DNA of 36,099 bases from Leptospira_B sp964571605. GTDB taxonomy: Bacteria > Spirochaetota > Leptospiria > Leptospirales > Leptospiraceae. The stretch's first letter is position 1, and each line of letters begins with the position of its first letter. The translations under genes were made by a program, and so were the position numbers. Of the stretch, positions 7,669-18,400 are shown piece after piece. Below the pieces are notes generated by a model. That model was not told where the DNA came from and made no database searches. It saw only the letters and a list, made by a program, of their open reading frames with translations. The DNA lies in the NCBI GenBank assembly GCA_964571605.1, contig CAZNCS010000014.1, forward strand, positions 1 through 36,099, written 5' to 3'.

Positions 7669-8025
7669 TTAAATAAATATTTCTTCTTCGTTTATTTTAA
7701 TTTTTAGCGATTCATATTTTATACTATCATCATAAAGTCTTAATTCTTCTCCGTTTGAAAATGTTAGGCACAGAGTTTTAAAATTATCTTCAATGTTTGC
7801 ACGTAAAACCTTTAATCCGATCAGCTTGATTAAATTAGTCTGTTTCAGCGGTATTCGGCGGATGATCCCAATATGTCTAAGATCGCCCAATGAGAAAGAA
7901 CTTTCAATGGATATTGAAAGTTCCTCATTAAAAAAAAGTACAATGTGGTTAGTCGAAAACGATATTTGTTCTAATTCCTTATTAATAAATACATCAATAG
8001 GAAATGTCTTTGAAAATCCGTACAT
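7669..8025 (-). CDS. putative immunity protein for the RHS toxin (DUF6188-like)
   Basis: Small soluble protein of 118 residues, no signal peptide or membrane helix. The start codon follows the RHS stop by a single base and has no ribosome site, so translation is probably coupled to the end of the toxin gene. Its C-terminal half has 'LTFSNGEELRLYDDS' and 'KYESLKI' (87-110), and the N-terminal half 'ELSISIESSF'. This resembles small proteins of the DUF6188 type often found beside polymorphic toxins; the family name is from memory. The gene is visibly more AT-rich than the rest of the operon, as expected for an exchangeable toxin-immunity cassette. Position and base composition support immunity; no direct evidence of binding the toxin. 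Confidence 0.62.
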   Translation of the reverse strand: MYGFSKTFPIDVFINKELEQISFSTNHIVLFFNEELSISIESSFSLGDLRHIGIIRRIPLKQTNLIKLIGLKVLRANIEDNFKTLCLTFSNGEELRLYDDSIKYESLKIKINEEEIFI

Positions 8026-8026
8026 A

Positions 8027-11000
8027 CTATATTTGTGGAAATTCTATATGAGTTTCGTGTGGAGCGCCTGGCTTCATTGTTGACGGGTTGATCGGCTGCC
8101 AACTGCCATCTTTCATTGGCTTTTCAAGTTTCCAGTATCCATTTTTGTATTGTTCTGTCTTGCCCATTTCGCGAACACGCCACCCTTCTGGAATATTTTT
8201 TGGGGGCATTTGAGGAGGATTAGTTGGCGTCTTAAATTTCGGTGAAGTCTTAGGCTGTCCTTTTATTGGCGTGACAGAGTTATTGGTTCCTGCTTGGATA
8301 TTGCCTGAAGTATTTTTTTGACCGGAGCCTCCGCTTACGCTACCTGAAGAATTTTTCGGACCTGTCCCTCCTCTTACACCTCCTGAACCTGCCCCTGAGC
8401 GTCCTCCGCTTAGGCCACCTGCTGAACCACCTGGTCCATCCCCCCCTCCATCTGAAATAGGTGCACGATACCGTCTATTGGGAATGTATTGATGTCCAGT
8501 TGGATCCTTCGCTCCGATCGGATTCCCAGCTACATACGAAAACCGATTCCAGCCTTGCGTGCTTCTCGCCCCATCAATGACTGTATCCGCACTCGTAAAG
8601 CGTCCAATCTCCGGATCGTAATACCTTGCATTATAAAAATAGAAATTTGTTTCTCGATCTAGTTCTTGCGAATTGTACTTCGGAGCAAAATCCAAACTTC
8701 CGCGTTGTGCAAAAGTTTCCCCGTACGGTTCGTATTGCATTCTTGAGAGAGTATGAGCACCCTCATCTAGTACATGCGCCACAGAATCGACTTGGTCTGT
8801 GAGGAAATAAGCTGCCGTTCCTTCTTCGTTGAGAGCGGCGATACGGACCCCGTTTAAGTAAACATTATTAATAGAACTTAATATGTTTGTGTCTTCTGCG
8901 TATTCTAATCCGTAGAATTTGCTCGGATACAGGATCTCTTGGTTTTTGAATCCAGCTCCAGAAGGAACGAGTGCTTTTTTGCGGACTCTAAAGCCACCAT
9001 GATCATACCAGTAAGTTCCGATCGTAGTACCAAGTGCGTCTTGGACTTGGGAAATTCGGTTCTCAGAATCCACTTGGATTTGTTTGGTCAAATCCTTGGA
9101 ATTGTCTCTTTGGTTGGTGAGATTTCCGGAAGAATCATAACCCATTACAAGACGATCGTTTCCATACTGAGAGGAATCTATATGAGTGACTTGGTGGTTG
9201 GAATACTGGTAATTCCATTCGTCCGTAATGGAATTGTCTGTGTAATTATGCCTTCTTTTCGCGGTTAGATTTCCATTTTTGGAGTACGCAAAACTTTGGC
9301 GGAAGGTTTTGGTATAATTGTCAGCGGATTCTTGGTACTGTCCGTTTGCTGCAATGAGTCGGTTTAGTCCATCATACGTATAATTGTAGGAAGTCGCGTA
9401 ATCTGTTGCAGTATTCGTAATGCCTGTGATATTATTTTGGCTATTGAACGCATACACCGCGTCTTGGAGTGTTTTTGTTGTCCCATCCACATCTCCAGTG
9501 GAGTTGATACGTATTAATCTTTGCTTTTTGTCGTAGGAATAATTGGTCTGAACCCCGTTTCCGAGTCCGAATCCTTCTGTTTGTCCAAATTCATTGTAGG
9601 TGATATTTTCTACGATGGTTTTACTGCAAAACCCTGGAATGACTCCATTTGTGTTTACTTGTACTGAAATTCCAGCTATATACCCTGCGGTCCCGTATGC
9701 GTAACAAGCTTTCAGTCTAGTATGATTGACCGGGTGTTCCGGATAATCAATGGAACTCACTCTTCCGAGTAAATCGTATTGGTATTCCGTAATATAAGGA
9801 CCGTCTGCGAGTTCGATGGTCAGGTTTTTGAGACTTCTGATTTCTTTTTTGGTGCGGCCTAGCTTGTCATAGCTGAATGTTTTGATCTGAGCAGAGTCTT
9901 CTACTTTAACGAGTTTTCCGAGAGCATTTTCACTTCCGGATCCGGAATCGTAATCGAAGAATATATTTTGATCCGGAGTGATTTTTGTGATCATCCTTCC
10001 AATGGAATCGTATGTGAGATCCGTCGTGATTCCGCGAGCGTCCGTAGAATGAGTCAGGTCTCCGAATGAATTGTAGGTGTTTGTGCTGACTCCGAAATCG
10101 GGATCACTATTCTTCTTTAATTGTCCGAAAGAGTCGTACAACCAATAGGCCTGGTTTTTTCCGGAAGTATCTTTGGCTGCGATTCCGCTTGTATCGCAGG
10201 AAAGTGATCCTCCGTCATTCATGTCGGATTTCTTAACTAGATTTCCTGCGATATCGTAGCAGAAACCGATTTGGGCTTGTGCGCCGTCGGATCCGAAATC
10301 TTCTACATAAAGAACCTGGCCACTCGCATTTTTAACAGTTCGTTTGCTCGTTCCACCGCTATTATTCGTGATCGTTTCAAACGGATCATTGTACGTATTT
10401 GTAATTGTAGTAGGAGAAGTTTCACCCTCTGCTACTGGTAGAATGGCTCGTTTGGTTCTTCCTATTGAATCGTATTCGAAACTTGTGGGATTTTTTTCTT
10501 CTAGGTGGAGAGCAAACGTATCCATTTCGCTGGAATCTGTCCAATCGGCTTGTCCCGAGCGCACTAGTCTCCCGGCAGAATCGTAAGTGATTCTTCCCGA
10601 ACGAACGTATTTGCCGTTGGAAGCTGTTTTGACTTGGTAAATATTTCTTCCAAGTCCATCGGAATAACTGCGAGTTGCAAAATCGGGATCTCCGTTTCCG
10701 GAAGATAGAATTGTTTTTGCGCCCAATGGATAATTGGAATTATAAGAGAAAGTAGAAAGTGTTTTGACTCCACCGTCTGTATCAGCGCTAACTTCAGTCG
10801 TTCTTCCAAAATCATCATATTCGAAATATGTTTTATTACCGTTTGGATCCGTGGAATGATTCGGGGAACCGAACGCTTTTTCGTAATTGATATCGAACTG
10901 GGTCGTAAATAGGGTAGAACCTCCGAAGGCAGTTCTTTCTACGATAAATTGATGGAGTTGGCTGTCGTACGCAAAATTCGTACCTCGGCCCGGGCTTCCA

Positions 11001-14000
11001 CTCGCGTCTTTTTCTTGGATTCGATTTCCGTAAGTATCGTAATCGTATTCGGTCGTTTTAGCGGCAACAGAAGGAAGCCCGCTTCCTGTATAACTGGTTA
11101 CATTCCGAGTTACATTCCCTTGAGAGTCGTAGGTTAGGGTAGAAGTAACTTCGTTTGCCGTTCCGGAAAGAGAGACTACCTTTTTGGATCTTGTCTGGTT
11201 CGTAGTAGAATTGGTTTCAAAATCTGTGCTACTCGAAGTGATTTGAATCGAATGAGCCGTATCGGAATAATGATCGGTGGTCGTTTGGATTCTTTTTGTG
11301 ATATTATACCCGTCCAAAGTGATGGAATTTTCAGAAGTCTGGGTAGGAACTCCTTTTTGAGAACTTTCCACCTTGGTAGCATTCTTTAAATAACTTACCA
11401 CGCCCGGAGTTGTTTCTATATGTTTGATTTCATAAGAATAAATTACGGATCCATAATCCTGATTATCCGCTCCGATCAAATGGGATTCTTTGGGAGCCCC
11501 GCCTAGGGCGCGATTGTCCGCAAAATTGGTATAAGGTTGGCTGTAAAAAGTCTGGATCGTTCTTGTTCCGTACGCGTCTTGATTTGTGAATTTTGTAAAA
11601 CCAAAATAATCTGTTTCTAATTTCCCGTTAATAAACGCGGAGAAAGAAACTCCTCCTTCGTAAGAATAGGTTTTTGGTATCCGATTCCCGTATCCGTCAT
11701 CCAATGTGACTTTTGTGCAAACTCTATAACTTGTAGGAAGATCCGGAATTCCATCTCCACCGGTATTATCGAATTTTGTGGAATTCTCATATTCGAATTC
11801 GTAAAATCCGCCGATTCCGTTTTTGACTTTTTCGATTACGTCGGGAACATTTCCGTCTGACATCGCAAAATACCAAGTCGGTTCTTTGAGATGGATAATT
11901 CCGATATCTGTGAGTCCGTCTCCGTTATAATCTCCTTGGATCCATTGGAATACATAGACCTGAGAGATTAAATCCGGACGATCGATCGTGGCGGAAATTA
12001 CTGTAGATGGAAGAGCGACCGTTTTCCCCTGAGACAGATCGTAAATTTTTGTATCTTCTCCCGATAGAACGATCGGGTTTCCCGAAATATCGAAGTTACC
12101 GCGAAACGTAACGATTCCTCCTGAATATGCGGTTTTAGTAATACTATTGGAAACAACGCTGAACTTGTAAAAGGAAACCCCGGTATCGGAGGATTTGCCG
12201 ATCGTGATGGATTTTGCACCCGAAACTTCGGAATACAATCCGTAAGAGATTCCTGCGGGATTATTTATATCGTGTTCGGTAGAAGTTAACGGAAATGTAA
12301 CGTCGCCGGAAAGTTTTTTGATCAGAATTTGAGTGCCGCTGATTGTTCCCAGATACCATTTATGGGTGGACGATCTTCTATCTACGAATAAGAGCTGAGG
12401 AAGTGTATTAGCAGGACCCGTAAAATTTCCGGAAAAAAAACTGAAACTTTTGCGATTTAAACGATTGGTTGAAGTTCCGTTTTGGAATAAGCCGTAGATT
12501 GCGCTTCCCATAGTAGAATCGCTACCAGATGCGATCGTTAAGATTTTTTTGGTGCTGGAAGGTCCTTGTCCGCTGATCAAAGCAAAACGATCCGTACCGT
12601 CTAAGGCTTGGTCATCGAGTGCGAGAATAGATTTGTAAGAAGAACTTTCAAAATTATCTACGACGTAACCGCTTTCTAAGGCGCTAAAATTGGCTAAATT
12701 CGAATCCGTAAAGACGGAAAAGTCTTGGGTATCAAAGGAAGTTCCCGAGTTATTTCTAACAGAAAAAAGTCGTTTGCCGTTGGTTCCTTCGTTTCTATAA
12801 AACAAAACCTCGTCTCTATCGGAACGTGTGAATCGATCCGCCTTTCCACCGTATAACGGAGTAATATCCGAATCTTCGGGATTCAATCCGACCAAAACCC
12901 GCTCTGTAAACGAAGTTCCTTTTTTGAAGTCGAATGCGTTTGCTTTTCGATCGTAAATCAAAAGTTCCGGGCTAGCAGAACAGTCGTTAACTGTGAAACA
13001 ACCCGGGTAGGCCGATTCCCCGCGTCCTGGATTTTGATTTCCGTCAAATATGTAATCTAATAGAATCGTCTTTGAATCGGAAGCTGCCCAGACAGTCGCC
13101 GAACTAGCGGTAAGTTTTACCTCGTCTTTAGGAAGAGGGGTTTGCATAACCCTTTCTTGGTTCGGGCCATTAGCCATATCGCTGTAAGCTTTATATCTAA
13201 AGCCTGTGTTTATCGCTTCTCCGATCCAGAATTTTCCGTCGGTTGCAGAGAAAAATCCTATATCGGTTCTTCCGTCTCCGTTAAAATCTCCTTGGAGCCA
13301 ACGAGTGATTTCTTTATATTGAGGAGTTTTGGACCAAGAACGAAACGTTATCGTACCATTTCCGGTTTCACCGAGTATCCATTCTCCATTGGAGCGATCT
13401 AATAGAAGAAAATCTGAAAATCCGTCTCCGTTAAAGTCTCCGGAGAATCGATCGTTTCCGAAAAGCGCTTGTTCTGGGCCGGAGAAAGTTTTGTACAATT
13501 TCCATTGCAGTTTAAAAAGTAACGATTCGGATTTATTTTCGTTCCGATGATTTTCCCCTACGAACCATTTTCCGTTGCGAGAATCGTAGAGAGAAATATC
13601 GGTTCTTCCGTCTCCGTTATAGTCTCCGATCAAAAAGTTAACTTTATATTTACTTTTTCCTTCCTGGGAAGAATCGGAAGTGTTCGCGCTATCGAAATTC
13701 GTATCCGGTGTATAATCTCCCCGAAATACATTTTGGAATTTTTTGGCAAATTGTAAAAATTCAAAACTTCCACCCTTATTCAACATAAGAGTCCATTGAC
13801 CGGTGGGTTCGTCAAATAATACGGAATCGGAGAGGCCGTTTCCGTCGTAATCTCCTGGAAACCATTCCATTCTGAAAATATCAGGATACCCGGAAAGAAG
13901 TTTCCCGTAACTTTTGAATTGGAAAATTGTTCCGTTATGTTCTGCGACGATAAACTCACGAGTTTCTGGAAGATAAAAGGCTAGATCCGCTCTTCCGTCT

Positions 14001-15355
14001 CCGTTATAATCCCCGCTTACATTCCCTTTAAAGAATCGGATTTTTTTCTCATCTTTATAATCTTTATAACGATTTGCATATAATTTAAAATTATAACCGC
14101 CTTCTTTTCTTCCTTCTGCGGCTTTCCAGTTTCCATTTTCCGGATTGAAGAATACTATATCCGATATACCGTCTCCGTTAAAATCGCCTTCGAAATATTC
14201 CGTAGAATTTGGATTGGTTTCCGGTTCGCTCGTGGCTTGGTTCGTAAAATTTTTCCAAATCAAATTCCGAGAAGAAGTCTGGTATTCGAATTCAGGTTTT
14301 GTAGTATGGCGATTGGAATTGACGGTTTTTAGGATAGGTCTTCCGGAATCGAAGGAGGTATCGTAAATAAGGTTGTAATTCCAAAGTTTACCTCCATCCC
14401 ATCCGACTTCTATACTATCTAAAAGTTTGTCTTCTTTCGTTAGAAATCCAGCGACCGTTGAAACTGAAAAATCGTCTCTTGTTTTAGTAATGAATTTTAC
14501 GTATTGTTTGGGACTTGCTCCGCTTCTGCTATTGCCGGTGTATCGGATTTCTTTTAAGTATAAGGATCGTTTGTCCGCATATTCGGAAGTATCATACAAA
14601 ACTTGCATGTAATTTCCGTTCAAATCTTCTTCTTTAGACAGATACCAACTATAGGTGCGTGTGATTTGATCCGGATTATAGATACGAGAAGAAGAACTGT
14701 CGCCGAATGTCGTTTTAGTTCCGGAGGAATCCAAAACTTCCCAGGTTCCGCCATTTTCGATACCGGTCAGTTTTAATTGAGGAGAATCTCCGTCCGTAAC
14801 TTCCGGTCTATAGGTTCCGTTTTCGTTACTAGTAGATCCGGAAACTTTGACCAATTTCTGCCCGTTCCAAGAGAAACTATCTCTCGAATCGTAAAACAAT
14901 GCTCCGTATTCTGGAGTTCGTGTAATTGCGCCGAGTCCGATATTCCAACCGACTCCAACCCATCCATCTCCTCCCGTGGAAGAATAGGACAATCCGAGGC
15001 TCGGTTGAACTCCTGCTCTTCCATCTGGAATATCGATAGAATAGGAAAATGAGACTCCGCCGAAATTATTCGGCTCCGGCGGCGCGATAAACATCGCTCC
15101 ATCCAAAGGATTTCCCTTAGTTTCAGGATCATCTATGGATTCGCTATAGTTTGTAGAAATGGAAAATAGATCGCTCCCCTCAGGAGCGGGGCCCGCTCCT
15201 GGAGACAGAAACGATGTTTCAGCGGGAAGAACTCCCGCGAATTGAAACATTCGATTCATAATGTTCGATCCGCCGGAACAGGAGGCAAAGAATAATAAAC
15301 TTGAGGCTAAAAGGGTAAATCTAACCCTATTAGAAAATAAAAATTTCCGATCCAA
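8027..15355 (-). CDS. RHS/SpvB/FG-GAP polymorphic toxin lipoprotein
   Basis: A 2,442-residue protein built like a fused Tc-toxin B/C cocoon. A lipobox (LFFASC, Cys26) marks it as a lipoprotein. Next is an SpvB/TcdB N-terminal domain (about 95-370: 'GGVSFSYSIDIPDG', 'GLSYSSTGGDGWVGVGWNIGL'). Six FG-GAP/VCBS repeats follow with 'GD.NGDG..D' calcium loops near residues 390, 448, 501, 577, 639 and 689; a seventh lies near 1,140. Tc-B-like middle and many RHS/YD repeats ('YDS.GNLT', 'YDY..YGNRI') lead to the RHS core end: 'RYYDPEIGRFTSAD', Asp2257, and 'NPIGAKDPTG' with Asp2284. These two Asp residues could be the self-cleaving aspartyl-protease pair of RHS proteins. A Gly/Ser/Pro-rich linker (about 2,300-2,390) carries a C-terminal tip of about 54 residues ending 'PHETHIEFPQI', the presumed toxin; its class is not recognised. 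GAGAGG lies 8 bases before the start. Third gene of the operon. Confidence 0.88.
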   Translation of the reverse strand: MDRKFLFSNRVRFTLLASSLLFFASCSGGSNIMNRMFQFAGVLPAETSFLSPGAGPAPEGSDLFSISTNYSESIDDPETKGNPLDGAMFIAPPEPNNFGGVSFSYSIDIPDGRAGVQPSLGLSYSSTGGDGWVGVGWNIGLGAITRTPEYGALFYDSRDSFSWNGQKLVKVSGSTSNENGTYRPEVTDGDSPQLKLTGIENGGTWEVLDSSGTKTTFGDSSSSRIYNPDQITRTYSWYLSKEEDLNGNYMQVLYDTSEYADKRSLYLKEIRYTGNSRSGASPKQYVKFITKTRDDFSVSTVAGFLTKEDKLLDSIEVGWDGGKLWNYNLIYDTSFDSGRPILKTVNSNRHTTKPEFEYQTSSRNLIWKNFTNQATSEPETNPNSTEYFEGDFNGDGISDIVFFNPENGNWKAAEGRKEGGYNFKLYANRYKDYKDEKKIRFFKGNVSGDYNGDGRADLAFYLPETREFIVAEHNGTIFQFKSYGKLLSGYPDIFRMEWFPGDYDGNGLSDSVLFDEPTGQWTLMLNKGGSFEFLQFAKKFQNVFRGDYTPDTNFDSANTSDSSQEGKSKYKVNFLIGDYNGDGRTDISLYDSRNGKWFVGENHRNENKSESLLFKLQWKLYKTFSGPEQALFGNDRFSGDFNGDGFSDFLLLDRSNGEWILGETGNGTITFRSWSKTPQYKEITRWLQGDFNGDGRTDIGFFSATDGKFWIGEAINTGFRYKAYSDMANGPNQERVMQTPLPKDEVKLTASSATVWAASDSKTILLDYIFDGNQNPGRGESAYPGCFTVNDCSASPELLIYDRKANAFDFKKGTSFTERVLVGLNPEDSDITPLYGGKADRFTRSDRDEVLFYRNEGTNGKRLFSVRNNSGTSFDTQDFSVFTDSNLANFSALESGYVVDNFESSSYKSILALDDQALDGTDRFALISGQGPSSTKKILTIASGSDSTMGSAIYGLFQNGTSTNRLNRKSFSFFSGNFTGPANTLPQLLFVDRRSSTHKWYLGTISGTQILIKKLSGDVTFPLTSTEHDINNPAGISYGLYSEVSGAKSITIGKSSDTGVSFYKFSVVSNSITKTAYSGGIVTFRGNFDISGNPIVLSGEDTKIYDLSQGKTVALPSTVISATIDRPDLISQVYVFQWIQGDYNGDGLTDIGIIHLKEPTWYFAMSDGNVPDVIEKVKNGIGGFYEFEYENSTKFDNTGGDGIPDLPTSYRVCTKVTLDDGYGNRIPKTYSYEGGVSFSAFINGKLETDYFGFTKFTNQDAYGTRTIQTFYSQPYTNFADNRALGGAPKESHLIGADNQDYGSVIYSYEIKHIETTPGVVSYLKNATKVESSQKGVPTQTSENSITLDGYNITKRIQTTTDHYSDTAHSIQITSSSTDFETNSTTNQTRSKKVVSLSGTANEVTSTLTYDSQGNVTRNVTSYTGSGLPSVAAKTTEYDYDTYGNRIQEKDASGSPGRGTNFAYDSQLHQFIVERTAFGGSTLFTTQFDINYEKAFGSPNHSTDPNGNKTYFEYDDFGRTTEVSADTDGGVKTLSTFSYNSNYPLGAKTILSSGNGDPDFATRSYSDGLGRNIYQVKTASNGKYVRSGRITYDSAGRLVRSGQADWTDSSEMDTFALHLEEKNPTSFEYDSIGRTKRAILPVAEGETSPTTITNTYNDPFETITNNSGGTSKRTVKNASGQVLYVEDFGSDGAQAQIGFCYDIAGNLVKKSDMNDGGSLSCDTSGIAAKDTSGKNQAYWLYDSFGQLKKNSDPDFGVSTNTYNSFGDLTHSTDARGITTDLTYDSIGRMITKITPDQNIFFDYDSGSGSENALGKLVKVEDSAQIKTFSYDKLGRTKKEIRSLKNLTIELADGPYITEYQYDLLGRVSSIDYPEHPVNHTRLKACYAYGTAGYIAGISVQVNTNGVIPGFCSKTIVENITYNEFGQTEGFGLGNGVQTNYSYDKKQRLIRINSTGDVDGTTKTLQDAVYAFNSQNNITGITNTATDYATSYNYTYDGLNRLIAANGQYQESADNYTKTFRQSFAYSKNGNLTAKRRHNYTDNSITDEWNYQYSNHQVTHIDSSQYGNDRLVMGYDSSGNLTNQRDNSKDLTKQIQVDSENRISQVQDALGTTIGTYWYDHGGFRVRKKALVPSGAGFKNQEILYPSKFYGLEYAEDTNILSSINNVYLNGVRIAALNEEGTAAYFLTDQVDSVAHVLDEGAHTLSRMQYEPYGETFAQRGSLDFAPKYNSQELDRETNFYFYNARYYDPEIGRFTSADTVIDGARSTQGWNRFSYVAGNPIGAKDPTGHQYIPNRRYRAPISDGGGDGPGGSAGGLSGGRSGAGSGGVRGGTGPKNSSGSVSGGSGQKNTSGNIQAGTNNSVTPIKGQPKTSPKFKTPTNPPQMPPKNIPEGWRVREMGKTEQYKNGYWKLEKPMKDGSWQPINPSTMKPGAPHETHIEFPQI

Positions 15356-15401
15356 TCTATATATCCTCTCGAATTCCTGCTACCTTCCTTATTATGAAAT
15401 C

Positions 15402-18400
15402 CTAATACGTAATATTTGCTTTGATCGTATAGTCTCTTTCGATGAGTGGTGCTACGAAGAAGTTATTCACGCCATATGGCAAACTGTATGCGTTCTTCAA
15501 ATTTACGGAAGCTCCGCGAATAATCGGTTTTGCTGGATCTGCCGATAACCACGCCACAAATGCGCTTCCCTCATAAATTCCGCTGTTAGACCAAATCCCA
15601 ATACCACCAGTCGGAGAACTTTGATCGTAACTATTTGTCGTGCTGACGAATAATTCCGCAGTTCCTTCTGGTTTTGTTAGATCTTGCAGATTTCCAAATC
15701 TTCCCCGAATACTTTTTTTCACAGGAGATCCTTCGGAATGTTCCCAGAATGTGAAGAATTTTTGGACCCCATTTAGATTGGCGTATACCGTTCCACCTGC
15801 TTTTTTAGAGGTAGCACTAGAAACATCCATTTGTAAAGCACTGGTAGTCGCAGGAGTTCCATCAATTAAGGAAATAGGTCTTACATAAACATGGGTGCCT
15901 TTATTGTACGTTGCTAACGCATAACTTTCCGCTAATGTGATTTTGAGATTGGAAACGGCTACAGCTGGACTCTCCTGATCGATTGTGAATTTTGCGGTTC
16001 CAAGTAAAACTCCTCCGGTACCCGAAATGTCTTGTGAATTGATTGTTCTAACTCGCCCATAGGCAATTCCAGCGGAATCGATCCAAGAGACAAGACCAGT
16101 TCCTGTATTAGAATATGTGAAATCGCTCATGTTGGGGGTTGGAGCTACGAGCCCTGTTCCTGTTACGGTTTCAACGATCAACTTCTTGGTATCTGCAAAA
16201 ACACCTCCTCCGGCACTATCGATCCCATTGGAATAAATCGTATAAGAAGTTGTTCCTACTGAATAGATATAGGCGACTAATCCCATATTACCTCCGGAAG
16301 CTGCTATTTGGAGTCGATTGCTCGTAGCTGCTGGTGAGACATAGAAAGCTGCATTACTCGGGGTACTAACGGAAATAATACCTGAGCTCCGTTGCAATAC
16401 TCTGTAATTTCCTGTTTGTGCTACAGTTGTCCCGGCCGGGGCACTATTCCAGAATGCGAAATATCTTTCATCCCCATATGCAGAAGCAAAATCGATGGAG
16501 GATGTAGCGGCACCAGGTGCATAGATCCTTCCACTGACTACAGTTCCGCTACTTCCTACCCAGATTTGAACCGGGTTTAAATTGCCCACACTTTGATCCA
16601 CGTAAAAGGAAACGTCCGTAAATAGAATCGAACCTCCGGTTACTATATTTCCAGTTTCATAGATCAATAAAATACCGCCAGAACTCACTGGTGTTCCTTT
16701 CACTACATACTTTCCGGTAAGAGGAGTGCTGTTTAATTGAATAACATTGGAAGAAGCTCCTAATTTAGGGTCATAAGCTTTTCCAAATAAGTCCGTTCCA
16801 ACTTTCCATACTGATAGTATTTGGCCGTTTCCGTTGGATACGTTAGTTACTTCTGTAGGTATATTGACTAAGGAGGTATTCGGACTAAAATCGAAATCCT
16901 GATAAATATTTTCTAATCGGAAAATTTTACCGGTATTTGTCACCAAAGTAGTTAAACCGTTCGTCAGATAATTAAGCAAATTTCCACCATCAGACCAAGA
17001 GTTCCAATGTGCAACGCCTGTATTGTATCCACCTAACCAGTTCAATACGGTAGAGTCCGTATTGAATCCAAGACAACTTGGATGATACAAATTGCTCGAG
17101 CAATTAACTGGAGTATCCACTAACGGTAGAAACTGAGGAGTTTCCCAGAGTCCGGCAACTGGAGGAGTTAAATACTGCACGTTCCAGGCGGTTGCAAACG
17201 TATTCTCCACACTCAATCTCATATTTGGCGCTGTCAGGCCGGCTAAAACGTAAACGGAGGTGGTTCGAGCACTTTCGTTTAAGATGGCAGAATTCAAATT
17301 AATTTTCAAACATTGTGCTAAGTTCGCAGTATTTGGTTCGCAAAGCTGCTGTACCGGAGTATTTGAAATAGTATATGTATTCGAATCTCCGGCTATTCGC
17401 AGAACATCTCCCGTCTGAAAACTGCTCGATCCGGAATTTATTATACTAGATGCAGAAAGTAGAATGCTTGTATCGGTTTTGAGAGCCGGCGTATATAGAT
17501 TTGCCTGTACTTTTCTGACTTCCGAGTATCGAAGTGGCCAGGCCGTCCTGCGATAGGCACTATTTAAAGAAGGGCGGATGTAAAGTTTGATCAAGCTATT
17601 TTGTGCATCCACGTACGGATGTTTTTGCGGCAACTGGAAGCAAAGTGTGAAAGTTTGGTCTTCAAAATTCGCCGACCGTCCGCAATTTTTGATCTTAAAT
17701 TCCGACCCTGCACTAGTATCCGAACTATCGACTACATCTCTATGTATATGGATCCAGTCTGTGCGTGTCCCACCAAATCCCAAACTTACCTCGAAATCCC
17801 AGACCTGATTGATTTCGAATTTGTTTTCCGATTTTTGATTATTGTAGGTAAAGTTTGAATAGAATTGACTTAGTCCTGCGCTCTGAGGTATTCCGAAATT
17901 TGGATTGAGATAATTTGTTTTATCGATTTTGACCTGGAGTCTGACTTGTTCTCCAAATCCGGCGTCTCCTAAAAACATTGAGTTTTTATCTGCGTAATAT
18001 GGATGGGCTCCTAGAGAAGTTAGGTCCCAAGTTGTATTCAAAGTAAATTCTTTCCCTGTTTCCAAAGGATTGGTTCCGAATTGTTTTTGCTTTTTGATCA
18101 AATCCTTTGCCGATACAAAGACGATATCGTATGTGTCTCCCGGCCAAACGGTAGATTCCAAACTTTTCACCATGTAAGCGGGTAATGTGGCACCAGTGTC
18201 AAACAATCGTTTTGTAGGATTTGAACTATTTTCGTTATCCAAATAATAGGTTGTAGGCGAGTAATATTTTCCTTTCGAGTAGACAGTCCAAACTCCTGCG
18301 GTTTCCAATTGTGTCTCACTCCATTGGCTGATGGGCTTTTGTACGCATGCGGTCCTTGTAACACCATCGGATCCGACCTTTTCGGTTGGATCACATGGAA

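Noticed and set aside
8027..15355. CRISPR or tandem DNA repeat signal in the RHS gene
   Set aside because: The repeated DNA corresponds to FG-GAP and RHS protein repeats with irregular spacing, not to a CRISPR array.
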